DNA of 64,000 bases from Anarhynchus alexandrinus (taxonomy: Eukaryota; Chordata; Aves; Charadriiformes; Charadriidae), in the NCBI GenBank assembly GCA_008711295.1, contig VUYV01000055.1, positions 705,466-769,465 on the forward strand, in the 5' to 3' direction. Both the position numbers and the translations under genes were made by a program. Shown here piece after piece: positions 1-12,560 of the stretch; position 1 is the first letter of the stretch; each line of letters begins with the position of its first letter. Under the pieces are notes generated by a model. It did not search any database. It was not told the DNA's origin and saw nothing but the letters and a program-made list of their open reading frames with translations.

Positions 1-83
1 CCTGTTTCCACTCCCTATAGGCCTCCTTTTTCCTTTTGGTCATGTCCAGGAGCTCCTTGTTCATCCATGCAGGCCTCCTGGCA
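1..83 (-). mobile_element. CR1 LINE fragment (ORF2, between endonuclease and RT)
   Basis: Read on the minus strand this gives an open stretch beginning ARRPAWMNKELLD and continuing with a Lys-rich run and EAYREWKQ. The 'R-P-A-W-M/L-N-K-E-L-L' segment followed by a basic 'K-K-E-A-Y' stretch is characteristic of the linker between the endonuclease and reverse transcriptase domains of CR1 ORF2. The fragment runs off the left edge of the window and stops abruptly at AT-rich sequence. It shares strand with the larger CR1 piece at 1649-2897 but lacks the intervening sequence, so it could be part of the same damaged insertion or a separate one. The family call rests on the translated motif. Confidence 0.7.
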
Positions 84-190
84 TAGGAATATTACATATA
101 GGAATAATACATATATATAATATATACTAATATATTAATAATATTGTTAATATTAATAATATATTAATATTAATATATATAGGAATAATA
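84..190. repeat. AT-rich low-complexity tract
   Basis: Composed almost entirely of A and T, with repeated ATATTA/TAATAT words and three copies of 'ataggaata'-like units at its edges. It directly abuts the CR1 fragment ending near 83. No coding potential. Confidence 0.75.
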
Positions 191-1648
191 GGAATTAACT
201 GTTACCTCCCAAGCATCATATCACACCATGGTTATCCAGCAAATTTCAAGCAGTCACATTGCAGACGCAGTTTTCAATGCCACCATCTACAGAATGTCCT
301 ATGTTTGATACTGTACAGTTTCCCAAGACAGATTTGCTAGTGTCTCCGCATTAATAAACAACCGGATCTCAGAAAAAAACGTTCAGGGGATTTTTGCAGT
401 TGGGGAAACAGTAGTACATATTAAATAGCTGTCACTTATCTTCTGCAGAGCTTCAATGCTTCTATACCTGATAACAAAAACATTTTTGTGCTTAAAATTA
501 ATAACATGCACAGGTGTCTGTCTGGATTAGGCCAAACTTGGTTAGTGACCCTGTTACATTGTTTAACTCACACACACAAAACCCACCAAGGCCTTTGAGA
601 AAGATGCAGGGTTCACAGCTTACTGTAATCGCAGAACTTCACATCAACTTCCTCTCTACAGATAATTCTACTTCAGTGACAAGCACTGAATATTTTAAAT
701 CCTAGGCAACCGGTTTTGTGCTCTGGGGTGATGCCCATGATCTACTTGTAATAGGTCCATAAAAGATCGCCAAGAAAAAGAACCTTATTTCTACTGGAAT
801 TTTATGTACAAACCCATAGAACAGAATTTTGAAATAAATGCAAGAACAGTCTGCTCAAGCAGACAATAGGTGAAATGCTCAGCACACCACCTTGATCTAA
901 GGTGGTATAACACTAAAATGTATAGTTCCACTATTGAAGGAAGACATCTCCAGCCATGGAAGAATACATTCACATTTGCATAATTGCCCATTTGTAATAA
1001 GGCCGTGTTCTGCAACTTGTACATGTTTTGACTACTTTCCCGCAGCTGTATCCTCATCAGAATCAAACAGGACCTTCTAAATATGCACTAACTCTTCTAA
1101 CATTATTCAGAAACAACTCCCTTTAAATCAGCAGAGCTGCCTGCAGACCAGCGCGCTGCTGAGCTGAATAAAAGAAACAGGTCTTTGCATTTCTAATTGC
1201 TTAGTACTGCATATCTTAGAATGAAAACAGGACACAGGCTCATGTATGAATTATTCCTCCCAACATGAAAAACAATGTTATGACTCAAAAATGTTCAATT
1301 AAGTTTAAAAAAAAAACACACCAAAAAACACACTATTTTTTTTCTAATTTTTTTGTTGATTTCAAGGAATATATAATTCCTTCACGTTTATCCTCTGCAT
1401 GTAGAATGACACTTGACTGATGGACTGAACACCAAAAAATTTGAGCCACAGACTTCAAGCAATCTATAAATTCTTGTGGAATCTTTAAAACCATTAACTA
1501 CTTCGGTGGCTTCCTCTTCCCTCCACGCCTTCGTATTGCAAATTGAAAAGAGTAACACAGAGCTTGATCTCATCAATGATGGCATTTTAACAATCCTAAA
1601 GATTGTCAAAAACAGCCCAAACCTCTCATTCAGCTTACAGTTAAAAAA
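191..1648. other. No gene recognised
   Basis: AT-rich unique-looking sequence. Short open frames on both strands (for example 791-1066 minus and 1388-1609 minus) have no recognisable domain, no compelling splice signals and no similarity I recognise. An A-rich run with interspersed C lies near 1305-1335. Confidence 0.6.
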
Positions 1649-2897
1649 ATCATAGAATCATAGAACTGGGAAAAGACCTTTAAGATCATTTCCAACCATT
1701 AACCTAACACTGCCAAAACCACCACTAAACCATGTCCCTCAGCACCACGTCTACCTATCTTTTAAATACCTCCAGGGATGGTGACACAACCACTTCCCTG
1801 GGCAGCCTGTTCCAATGTTTGACAACCCTTTCGGTGAAGAATTTTTTTCCTAATTTCCAGTCTAAACCTACCCTGGTACAGCTTGAGGCCATTTCCTCTT
1901 GTCCTATCACTTGTTACTTGGGAGAAGAGATTGACCCCCACCTTGCTAACACCTCCTTTCAGGTAGCTGTAGAGAGCAACAAGGTCTCCCCTCAGCCTCC
2001 TTTTCTCCAGACTAAACAAGCCCAGTTTCCTCATCCACTTCTCGTGAGACTTGTGCTCTAGACCCTTCACCAGCTTTGTTGCTCTTCTTTGGACATGCTC
2101 CATCACCTTAATGTCTTTCTTGCAGTGAAGTGCCCAAAACTGAACACAGTATTTGAGGTGGGGCCTCACCAGTACCAATTACAAGGGGGTGATCACTTCC
2201 CTAGCCCTGCTGGCCACACTATTCCTGTTACAGGCCAGGATGTTGGCCTTCTTGGCCACCTGGGCACACTGCTGGCTCATAATTAGCCACCTGTCGACCA
2301 ACACCCCCAGGTCCTTTTCCACCAGGCAGCTTTCCAGCCACTCTTCCCCAAGCCTGTAGCACTGCATGGGGTTGTTGTGACCCACGTGCAGGACCCGGCA
2401 CTTGGCCTTGTTGAACCTCATACAATTGTCCTTGGTCCATCAATCCAGCCTGTCCAGATCCCTCTGGAGAGCCTTCCTACCCTCAAGCAGATCAACACTC
2501 CCACCCATCTTGGTGTCATCTGCAAACTTACTCGATCCCCTCATCCACATAATTTATAAAGATATTAAACAGAACAGGCCCCAATACTGAGCCCTGCGGA
2601 ACACCACTTGTAACCAGCCGCCAACTGGATTTGTCTCCATTCACCACAACTCTCTGGGCCCGGCCACCCAGCAAGATTTTTACCCAGAGAAGAGTACGCC
2701 CATCCAAGCCATGAGCAGCCTCTTTCTCCAGGGGAATGTTGTGGGAAACAGCGTCAAAGGCTTTCCTAAAGTCTAGGTAGACAACACCCAAAGCCTTTCC
2801 CTCATCCACTAAGTGGGCTACCTTGTCATAGGAACAGGTCGGGTTAGTCGAGCCAGACCCGCCTTTCATAAACCCGTGCTGACTGGACCTGATCACT
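1649..2897 (-). mobile_element. CR1 LINE, 5'-truncated, decayed reverse transcriptase
   Basis: The plus-strand text begins 'tcatagaatcatagaa', the reverse complement of the CR1 3' terminal octamer repeat, so the element reads right to left with its 3' end at about 1649. Minus-strand translation shows RT hallmarks: [16 protein letters not shown] (palm motif A region), [11 protein letters not shown] (motif B) and FADDT at 2526-2512 (catalytic motif C). Further on come the CR1 C-terminal segments [27 protein letters not shown] and [15 protein letters not shown]. The frame is broken several times: a stop after 'DEGIE' near 2528, a frame shift near 2179, and loss of frame in the 'NRLPREVV' segment near 1800. 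This is a dead copy. The 5' truncation is usual for CR1, which is primed at its 3' end. Confidence 0.93.
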
Positions 2898-4701
2898 GAT
2901 CATACAACCCCATCTTCCAGATGAAGCGGGCAGGAGAGAAGCCGATTCCCACATTTCCCAAAAGTTAGGGAAGGAGAGAAGAAATCTAGAAGTGCATCTG
3001 CAGATCTTGCAAAAGCATTTGCAATGCAAAGATTTACTGTTGTTACACATTCTACCAAAGCTCTTACTCCCACATATTCAGTCAGTTCAGAAATTGAATG
3101 AAAGCTGAGAAACTTTCTGGACAACAAAAAGAAAATACAGTTAGAATAAGGAATAAATTGCTATAAAAATGGCTAATAACAGGTCAGATTTAAATGGAAC
3201 AATGAAGTTAGTCTGCTTTTAGACTTTACATAAGCTAAACTGAAAGTTCAGATGAGACACAGGCAGCAAGTTCTCCCACGCGAAGCAGGCACAACCTGAC
3301 CTAGGTGCAATGTCAGTGAGTGTTGCCAAGGGAGCACTCACAAGTTTGTAACTTCTTTTTAATCACTGCTAAATTAGCTTGTTGGCATTTTGGAACTATT
3401 TTAATCACACACATACACCCCCCAAGTTCATTGATGCAGAGCAGCTCCTGTAGGCTGAGCAGCCGAGATTGGAAGGAAGAGAAACAATGAGCTGAAGATT
3501 TTCTTACTGTGTTTCCAAATGTGGAGGGGGGTGAATATATCACTATCCTGAAGAGCAATGAAAACAACTAATCTGCCAATCTGATTAAAAGCATTGATTT
3601 TTCTTTTTGAAGCCTTGCAAAAGGCTGTAACTCATACAGAAAGCCAACTAAATATTACTATGTGTGTGGTTCTTATAAGATAATGCTAAATAAAATTACT
3701 GCTTCCAAGATACATACAGCATCACAGCTCCTGTGCCAGGAAGCAGCTTGTTTCAGGGACTTAAAACATCGCTACCCGGCCAAGAAAAGCAAAGCGATAT
3801 GGGAGGCCTCCCCAGTACATACCCTCCAGCTTTAAAAAAGGCAAGGCTGTTTCTACTTACACATACATGCATGCAATGGTTTCAGATTCTATTTGCTCTA
3901 TTCTATTTTATCCTTACCTCTCCCACCTCTTAGAAATCTCTGCCCAAACACCAGCGTGAACCAAGTCAACCAATGTAGCCCAGGCGATAAAGCAGAGAGA
4001 AAAGGTTTTCCTGCTATTTGCTATGGCTGCTCCTTCTATCCCCATTTAACCACTGTTCCAAATAAACCCATATAATCCATGCCCTGCCCCCGCAAAGAAA
4101 AATCAAAAATACCTTTTCCCCAAATATCCTGTACAACAAGAAAATAAAGAAACATTCTTGACAATCTCTGAAAGCACTGTCATGCAGGGCAAGACTACCT
4201 CTAAAACCACACAGAAATATTTAACATTTTGGCATTTAAGAATTCGGCTTCACTGCATAGGAGTGGTTTGGCCAATGATCAGACTTCAAGGTCACTAGAG
4301 TATTGCATTAGCCTCTTGGTGGCTCCTAATTCTAAAACAAGCAGAATTACATGGGAAGCTTTTAATCAAGAAGTGCATTATGTGGGATGGTGATAATAAT
4401 TTCATCAATTACTGTTCCTTTCCTAAAGTGCAGTACTGAAAAAAAGCTATTTTCCCAGTTCTGTTATATCTTAAATAGACTGTAATTACTAATTGGAATG
4501 TTGTAGCTTTTATACTTTTATAATTTTCTCAAAACTATTTTGAATAATCAGTAGACATTTTCAACTGTCAAATATTCCTGAAGGCATAACTGAGAACAAG
4601 CAAGATGAACCTGACTAACTGCATGGCTGCTTTTGTATCTTCCACGCATCCAAAGCAGACAATTCTGTCATGCAATGTGATAACAGCATCTAGTAGAATT
4701 G

Positions 4702-4855
4702 GGGAAAAAAAAAACCACACCCAATCAAAACAAACCACAACATAAAAAACACCACAAAACCAAACCAACCAACCAACCAAAAAAAAAACCACCTACAACA
4801 ACAACAAAGCCAAACCAAACCAAAAAAAACCAACCAACACCCAAACTCAAACCCC
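4702..4855. repeat. A/C-only low-complexity tract
   Basis: About 150 bases in which the plus strand is almost purely A and C, with short runs of CCAA, CAAA and ACAACA units, including a perfect (CCAA)n core near 4766-4780. The 74-92 residue open frames across it (poly Lys/Thr/Pro/Asn one way, Phe/Trp/Val/Gly the other) are composition artefacts. Confidence 0.85.
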
Positions 4856-7800
4856 AGAATATTAGCTACTTGGACACAGGCTTTCATCCATTAGATGTGG
4901 AGACAGCTGGTTCAGAAAGAGTCAAGACTTGCAGTAAATTTGTTAATTTCTTTTGTAGCATGAAAGACCATCGTTAACCTTCTGCAACATCATTAGATAA
5001 GTATGCAGTCTGGTACAGACAACAATTTATTGGCCTAAGGTTAGGTAAAATAAATAATAGTAACAGATGAATTTCTAGTTTCACAGTTACCATCGCTCCT
5101 TATTTTCCTTTTTGTTTTTCATCACGTATCTCTTCTCCCAGCTCTCATGAATTCTATAAACTGCTTCATTTAGAGAACACCACATCTATGCCAGCTCTCT
5201 TCCCACCCCCAGCACTGAGCAAAAAGGAAAGGAGCGCAGCCACTCCGTTAGCATCTGTCAGCTTCCTCCAGGCTGCTGCAGGTAGAACAGATTAAAAGCA
5301 AACACTTGCACAAAGATTTCTCAGCAAGCAGTTCTTAAAGAACATGAATTAAAATGATTGCTTGGTGGATGGGACAGCAGTCTTAAAACCAAGAAACACA
5401 AATCTAAGCCATCACCCAGTTATGAAATATTTATCCCCGTTACACCTCAGTGAAGTTACACATCACTGAAAATGGTCCTAGCTATTAATCAGCCAGATCC
5501 TTGCACTTCAAAAGCAACTCGCTGATCATCAAATGACTTCTCGCCTGCTGTCAAGCAGACCCCAGAACATCCAGCACAGTACCACGCCAGCTTTCTTCCT
5601 TTTGCAGAAAGGGCTAGGCACTTTCAAAAAGCAGGGTTAGCAGAAACTTCTCGCTGGTAACTTTCTCTTCCCAGCCACTTTTTTCCAAAAAATTGTAACC
5701 AAAACAACCAGTCAGCCATTTGACAGAATTTTCATTTTCGTGCAAAGATTTCAGTTTTTCAATCATTCCTCCCACCAAGTCAACTCTAACATAAACAGTT
5801 TTCAATCTGAAGTCAGCACTTGGCTTCAATCAAAAATAATGACTCCCCCTAAAAATGTTGCAATGCAAAACCATGGATTTAAACAACAAATGGTTTCAAG
5901 TTGTGCTGAGATCATTCAAACTTAAAAAAAACAACTTCTCACAAGAGCAGATCTTTCCAGACCACTCAACTTTGGGAGCTTCAGTGCTATCCTATCACAA
6001 GAAAGCCTGAACAAATTCTGGAAACCCTTGACCATTCCACAAGCACCAACTCAATTTTTAAGAGGTGCTCAGATAAAGTAGGAAAATAAGGAGGGTGAGA
6101 AGGTTAAACTCATGCAGTGTCACAGGAAAGACTCTGTGAACATGAAGAGTTCACAGAAATATGTTTTCTTTCCGTCTCTCTCTCCAGACCAAGTTTTCAG
6201 GCAGCGATCTACATACCCCTAGACAACACTGCACTACACTGAGTCAATGTCACCACTGAGATCACACTAGAAATCCACTTTTGAACAGGACAGTCCAGTC
6301 ATCCCCACCTTCTATGTTTTGCTTCAATTCCTGAAGTGGTCATAGAGCACATGAGCTGGATTCCTTTCAGGTGAAGTCAAACCACAGGTGCAACAACTCA
6401 GTCCACAGGATGACTAGAACAGTCTCAGGTAAACTCCCGACACGTGCAGCACGGGTACTGGATCCTCTGCACCAAACGTTTTGCCTTCAAGACCCACTGT
6501 TAATGACCTCCCCTACTTCCCAGCATATACACGGGCACTGAGGGTTCCCCCAGAGGCAAGTTACCTGTGTGTGTTCAACCACCAATATAAATGAATTTTT
6601 GAAATGCTCTCACTGGAGAATTTCATTCTTCCAAGTCCCATAAATCAATAAGGTCAAAGCCAGCTGCTCTAGATAGTTATTATTACAAATAATAGCTGTA
6701 TTTGTTTTATTTTCAGAAGCAGAAAACTGCACTCGTTCTTTCTGCCTCTCTGCCAGAGGCCAAAAAAAGTTAACTTCACAGTCCTGCTCTAAAAGCCAAG
6801 CTGAATTCTTTGCGAGCTCTTCATCCCTCACCAGTGAGCAGCAACTCTATAGCTCATGCCTGTTGTTTCGAGCCAGTGGAAAATCCAGCACTGCAAACGG
6901 CAACATGTATCTGTAAGTCCAGAGAGAAAGTGCTCAAAGTGCAATTTTCACTTCGCCTGTCCTACAGTAATGATTAATTTTATACCAACTGCAGTAATTG
7001 CTGCTCAGCTCCTCACATCTTCATCACAGCTGGAGGAGAACAAATTCAGAATTAAATATTTACACAAAAAATCAAAACCTGCTTTAGATTGCTGTTGCAT
7101 ACCCACCAGTTACTAATTCAACTGCACTTTAGCTAGAACATATACCTTGAACTAAACTTAAAGCTTTCAACCATTCCATACTTAAATATATTCTCAAAAT
7201 ATGACAACCTTGCACTTCTAAAATTATGTTTAGCATAATCAAAATCCTCTTTGCTTCATCTCTAGAAGTCCAGCTATTTGAATCAAACATCGATCTTCAG
7301 TTTCTAAAAAAAGGGAAGAAAAAGCCAACCTTGTACTTCAAAAAACCACACCCGTGTTTTACAAAGACTTCATTGAACAAAAATGCCTCTAGTCCCAAAC
7401 ACTATAGTTTCCTAAAAGACTTCTTGCTTCTGGGCTAATAATCTTTTTAAATTCCCTATTATATGCCCATTTTGTGGTAATTTGAGACATGCAAGAGCAA
7501 TTGTTAAAATTCTAACTCAATATAGAATCACTGAGACTGAAACAAGGACAGGCTTAGTATCACGCCCCTAATACACCATTTTATTTAAAAGGCTTTAGTA
7601 CTTCTGTGATGCAGCAGCCTTCCCATATGCATAAGAGCAGCAACATGCCTGTGGTAATGTACCATGATTTGTGCCCCAGTCTCTCAATGTGGTTTTAGCA
7701 GCTTAACAGCCTTTGGGAAAGCCAAACACACTGATTGAGGGCAAATTCCTCCCTCCAATGAAACCTTTTTCAGCGTTCAGAGAACTTTCAGAAAAGCAGT

Positions 7801-8039
7801 GGTGCAGGAGCCAGAAGTGTGGTATTTCATGGCTTCTCTAAGTCAGCCTTTGAACACCACAGTACAGAACATGGAACTATTTTTATAGAAGCTGAATTGT
7901 TGCAAAGCATGAAAAACGTACCAGCTTAAAAAAAATAAAAATCATTTATCTGAAGTTTCTGATCCCTCTTAAGTGATGTGGAAAAGCACTACAGGAAAGT
8001 TTTATCCCTGGCTTGTGGCTTAGATCACTGTTCTCTAAA

Positions 8040-8625
8040 CCCTCTTCCTCCATGCCGGTCACACTGACTCGGGGGGGGGCTGCCCCTTTACCTTCCTGCT
8101 TAAAAACAAAATACAGGAGAAGTCCTGTGGGAGCAGCCAGACAAACACAGCACAGTGCTCGTGTAAGATAGCACATCCGCTCTGTCTTTTGCATGAATTT
8201 TATTATCCAATTGTATAGGTCAGAAAAAAAGCTGCCGCGCACCCCAGCACACCTGCAGAGGGAGAGTCCCAGAAGCACCTACCCAGAGACACCCCACCTG
8301 CAGGCAGCCCTAAGGCACGTACTCTGTCTCCTTGCGTATCCGAAAGCACCGCGCTTTGCTGGATGAGGGCCAGGTGGATGGAGCAGCCGTGCAGTACACA
8401 GCTGGTCTGAAGTGTGACCTTTTGCTCAGAAGGAAATTCTGAAGTTTCTAAACTCTTCTAAACTTTTCACTGGCCGAGTGAAACTTGCGACACCAACTGC
8501 ACTGCTTCCTGGCCTGCGGCTGCACGGCAAGAACCAGGCCAACGGCAAGTGCCGCACCAGAGTTAACAGGAGCTTAGAGGCAGCGACAGAAATAATTTCC
8601 CAGCCTTTGCCAGCTAGGGATTTAG
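8040..8625. other. CpG-enriched patch, possible unannotated promoter or old element
   Basis: By eye this interval holds roughly 20 CpG dinucleotides within AT-rich surroundings, with clusters such as 'gctgccgcgcacc' (about 8232) and 'gtatccgaaagcaccgcgc' (about 8335). That is unusual for this window outside repeats. It lies about 37 kb beyond the 3' end of FBXO15. A minus-strand frame (7946-8278) opens inside it with a hydrophobic Cys-rich stretch, but no known domain was recognised and no downstream exon could be tied to it. It may be an old promoter, a lncRNA first exon or a decayed element. Confidence 0.3.
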
Positions 8626-11600
8626 TTTCCATTAGAAAGGAAAAACCGAATCAGTCAGTAGTGACAAACAGAGCTGACTAACAGGCATATAATTCTGCAA
8701 CACAAGGTGTGTTACTTGCCAATAACGTATTAAATCAATAGCTAAATGACTCAGTCACAAATCAATACAACTAACTCAGTTATTCTTACTCATACATAAA
8801 CATTCCAGATGATTTAAAATATGGCACTAGATTTACCTTGTCAGGGTAGAGTTTGGGGGCAGACAAGGTCTGTGCAGTACTCACGCTCTCAGAGCTCCAC
8901 CTGCAAATCTCCACCTGCTAAGTGCTTGGTGACCTATGCTAAAGCCATCACGCTATTCCCACATAAGAAATATTGCATTTTACCATCCAAAGCTGGTTAT
9001 CTAGAGGTCTTTATATGTCCCAGTATGACAGATTGCATTTTCCTCACTTTTTTTATCAGGCAAACTGCTATCATCTTAGAAACTGAAGATCATCTTTGCT
9101 CTTTCCCACTGTGCAGATAAAAAAAAAAAAATTCATCAAGGACCAAAAGTTGGTCCACATTTTGCCACAATTGCAGAAGTTATTCAAGAACATGCTTAAC
9201 CTGTCAGCAGTCCTCACAAAGTGAAGACACTCATATGCCCACCGAATTCAGCAAGGTATGTATCCATGTTTATGTTCAGACTGAAAACATCTTCAGCCCG
9301 CTAATTAAAACATCAAGATGGCTGAACAATCACAATGAGATGGCAAACACCTGCAAAATACTGATTTTAGATATTGATTCAAACTTTTAAACTACATTTG
9401 CATCAATCTTTAGCTAGAAAAAAAAAAGAAAATCTATTATGCATAGCACTCAGGTGATTGCACATTCACATAAGAACAGTATACACATTTAAACACATGA
9501 AGCCAAAATATGCTCATAGTTTCAAATTATTTTGGGGAATAAAGTTTTTAAAGCACTTTGATTACACAAATGTTGGGTTTACTTTTCATTGAGTCTTCTA
9601 ACATTCTCACTACATCATCAGCTCTTTTTGTCCTTCAAAGCCTTTATATTACATTTACCAGATACAAGCCTGAAATGTTGAAGCCAAAATTATTGAAGAT
9701 CTGACAAAACTCTTTCATCTCCGGGGGATTTTGCGCAGGGTGGAAGAAAGAGGCCCAAAACAGCTCTTCAGCCTTTTGCTTGCCATGCTTACTGAAGCTT
9801 CAGCTCTTCAGCCTCCTCTGTGCTCCAGGTTTTAATTCCTTAGCCATGTGTTGTAGCCTAATGCAGAGACCATCTCACATGTAAATCAGTGACCTTACTG
9901 CATGTGACATTTCCTATGTTCCTGCACAGTAAGAAGCTCAGTATCATAATCTGGTCCCTAGGGCCCTTTTCCCTAAACTAACTACAGCATATATATAAAC
10001 TGCCTATGCATGGATAGGCAGCTTTCATATGAAAATAAAAATATAAAGCCAGTCTAAACCCCAAATAGATTTATAAAAGAAATAATGTGTGAACCCCTTT
10101 AAAAACAATACTCACCTATACATAACTCTAGACAGAGTACAGCAACAGTTACCACATACAAAACATGACTCAAAGACAGCCCCAAGGAGTGGAAAAATAC
10201 ACAATCAATTCTTCTGATAAATCTGGAAAAACATACAGTCAAGTGCAAGCCATATTAAAAGCGGGCTGAAATATTCCATTAAGTCTGCTTCAGGTTTTTC
10301 CACAGTATCAAATACCCAACTCCATTGTCAAGCAGGCAATTAGCAACTAAATCTTGCAAGAAGTGATCAAGGAAAAGTAATACAGCCCAACAAAACATCC
10401 CAAAGCCGATTCGAACTAGTGTGGACTTCAAAGCATAGGTCTGCAACTGATATTGTACTGTAGAGAAAGACATTAAAATATATAGAAAATTACTCACCAG
10501 CAAAACGATGTCCCATCTTTTGGAGATGAACTGAATCAGCTTTTTTTTTTTTTTTACACTAACATTCTGAAAAAGGAGACAGATGAACCTTGATTGCATC
10601 CCCTGGCTCACTGGCTGGTGTAACCCAAAACATCCCAGGTGGATTCATCAGTATGTGCAGAGCAGCAGCAAATTTTGTTATTTATAAGCTAGGTAGAAGC
10701 TGTTTCTGAAGTCTCTATTCTTCTGAAAGGAGAAAATTAATTTGAATTTATACTTGAGATGAGCAAAGTACTGTGGGAAGACTGGCTATGGTTGGAGCAG
10801 TCTGTGATGTCCATCCTATAAGCTCTTACATTGAATACCCCATGGAGCTTCTACAAATTGAGCTGAAACTTCACAAGCTCTTAAATTAGAGCTTTAGGCA
10901 GAAGCCTAAAGCCAAGCTGACAGACTCTGTCTGTGTTGAAGGTTTTTTTAGTTAGAACCGTCACATCTCTAATGTTAAAATGGAATTGTTTAAATAATTT
11001 ACAACATGCTAAGTGTGTAAAGCACATGATCAAGGCACTGTTTCCAGAACAGGAATATAGGTGTCACTTACAGGAAAATCAAAATATTTTATTTTGAAAG
11101 GTAAAATCTCTGCATATGCAGATTCAGCTATTATTTGAACCAAATGACTTCCTATATTCTACAGTTATCATTAACAAACAAGAAACAAGAGCTTTAGTAA
11201 CCCAATTATAATTGCAGGGAGCCCCATGCTGAACCAGCTTCCATGGACTTCTACAAGCATATGGACACCTATGGTCCTCCTTCTAAAACAGAAAACTGGA
11301 ATACTTCTAAGGTATTAATGGAGGCCAGCACATCCGCTGGGTTTGTGAATGGAAATGATGTGGCCTCAGAAAGATCAGCATTACGTTCCCTAGCAATTCC
11401 ATATGTGAATAAGAAGGGAACAGCAAGCATAAAGCATTCATGACATTATCCCTCAAAGCCCACGAGATGACACTGTATGTTTGATACACACATGAAGACA
11501 GGACCAGCTAGGTACATTTCAATCATTCCTGGCTCTCCTTAGATTGCCAAGGTAGAAATACGATAAACTGTGGCTGCTCCAATTTTTGCTGAGTTCCTGA

Positions 11601-11734
11601 TGTTCCTCACACGCAGCCTGAGCCTCTTATTTCAACTTTTCCAAGTTGCCTTTCGCCTCCTGCCCACGCATGGCTGGTCGTTTTCCTTGATAAGCTCCCC
11701 ACAAGCACGCAGGGCTGCTGCTAGGCACCCCCAA

Positions 11735-11975
11735 AGCTGTCCCTGCTCCAGGCTGAACCAGGCCTGGTCCCTCAGCCTCTCCCCACAGGGCAAGGGTTCC
11801 CACCCTGACCATCCTGGGGCCTCTGCTGAACTCGCTCCAGTTTATCAATGTCTTTCTTGCACTGGGGAGGGGGGTTGTCCAAAGCCGCATGCAGTAGTCT
11901 AGATATGGCTTAACGAGCAACGAGTAAAACAGGATAATCACTCCCCGTGTTATGCAGTTAATGCAGCTTGGCTGT
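11735..11975 (-). mobile_element. CR1 LINE fragment, diverged
   Basis: Minus-strand translation includes LVKPYLDYCMRLW, matching the CR1 segment that normally reads like 'LVRPHLEYCVQFW'. The plus strand retains CR1-like words: 'ctccaggctgaacca' followed by 'cctcagcctctcccca', then 'ctcgctccagtttatcaatg' and 'tctttcttgcactggg'. Substitutions and small indels destroy the frame. The 3' terminal octamers are not recognisable, so this is an internal or 3'-damaged fragment. Its ends are uncertain by about 50 bases. Confidence 0.7.
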
Positions 11976-12079
11976 AGGTTTTGTGACCATAAGCAGAGTT
12001 GTTCTTCCTCCTGTTTTTTTTTTTCCAAGCTGCATGCATTCCTGTACGTACATTTTACACAGGTGTCTTTTGCCCTGTT

Positions 12080-12560
12080 TTATCACTCTTGAGGTTTCTC
12101 TTGTACCTGTCACTCGGCATCCTCACCTATCGTATCCTTACTTCCCATGCTGTTCCTTATTTAAGCTCTCCTCACCAGGTTGGCCAGCCTGTCAGCAAAG
12201 ATGCTCTTGCCCCATTTGGTCAAGTAGATCCACCTCTCCCCAGCAATCCTTGATCTTCAAAGAGGGTCCTGTAGCTGTAAAAGCCAGTTTTCTGCCTACA
12301 CCGCCAGCTCTAGCTGGGTCTTTACATGGATATGTCAATCTATTTTCCATCTTTCCCAGTGCTGCGCAGGTTGCTCCCCTCCTCCTGCAGGCAGGCCACC
12401 GCATCCCCCTCCCCTGCCCCAGCCCCAGCCCAACCTCCTGAAGGCCCACGCTGTACCAGGGGAGCTGCTGCAGCAGAGACCTTGCCCTGCAGAGCAGCAC
12501 CGCCCAACGACAGCCACTGAGCAGACCTGCACCATCTTAGGCAGAGTTTGGCCAATCTCT
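12080..12560 (-). mobile_element. Probable CR1 ORF1 remnant (SGNH/esterase-like C-terminus)
   Basis: On the minus strand at about 12235-12160 one frame reads IYLTKWGKSIFADRLANLV followed by RRA and a stop. Just upstream, in another frame, is TLFEDQGLLGRG. Together these resemble the end of the esterase-like (SGNH) domain of avian CR1 ORF1, where a G-L-L-x-x-D-G-[IV]-H-L-[TS]-x-[RK]-G-K segment carries the Asp-His pair. Here the motif is decayed: the Asp position is not recognisable and Tyr stands where His is expected. Upstream sequence to about 12560 is GC-rich, as CR1 5' halves are. It shares orientation with the CR1 piece at 11735-11975, but nearly all of ORF2 is absent between them. Assignment is by remembered motif, so it is moderate. 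Confidence 0.5.

Larger units (their letters stand above)
2898..11734. other. Intergenic DNA, no gene recognised
   Basis: Long stretch without a recognisable gene. Open frames of 60-110 codons exist on both strands (for example 7946-8278 minus, 8821-9120 plus, 10279-10611 minus) but I recognise no domain in them and see no chain of exons with consistent phases. It contains the A/C tract at 4702-4855 and a CpG-richer patch at 8040-8625, listed separately. Confidence 0.6.

Noticed and set aside
4568..4977. Frames of 65-92 codons rich in Lys/Thr/Pro or Trp/Phe/Gly
   Set aside because: Produced by the A/C-only tract; composition artefact with no domain.
12192..12555. Several overlapping Ala/Gly/Pro-rich frames
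   Set aside because: GC-rich sequence with few stop codons; the only recognisable text is a decayed CR1 ORF1-like C-terminus in broken frames.
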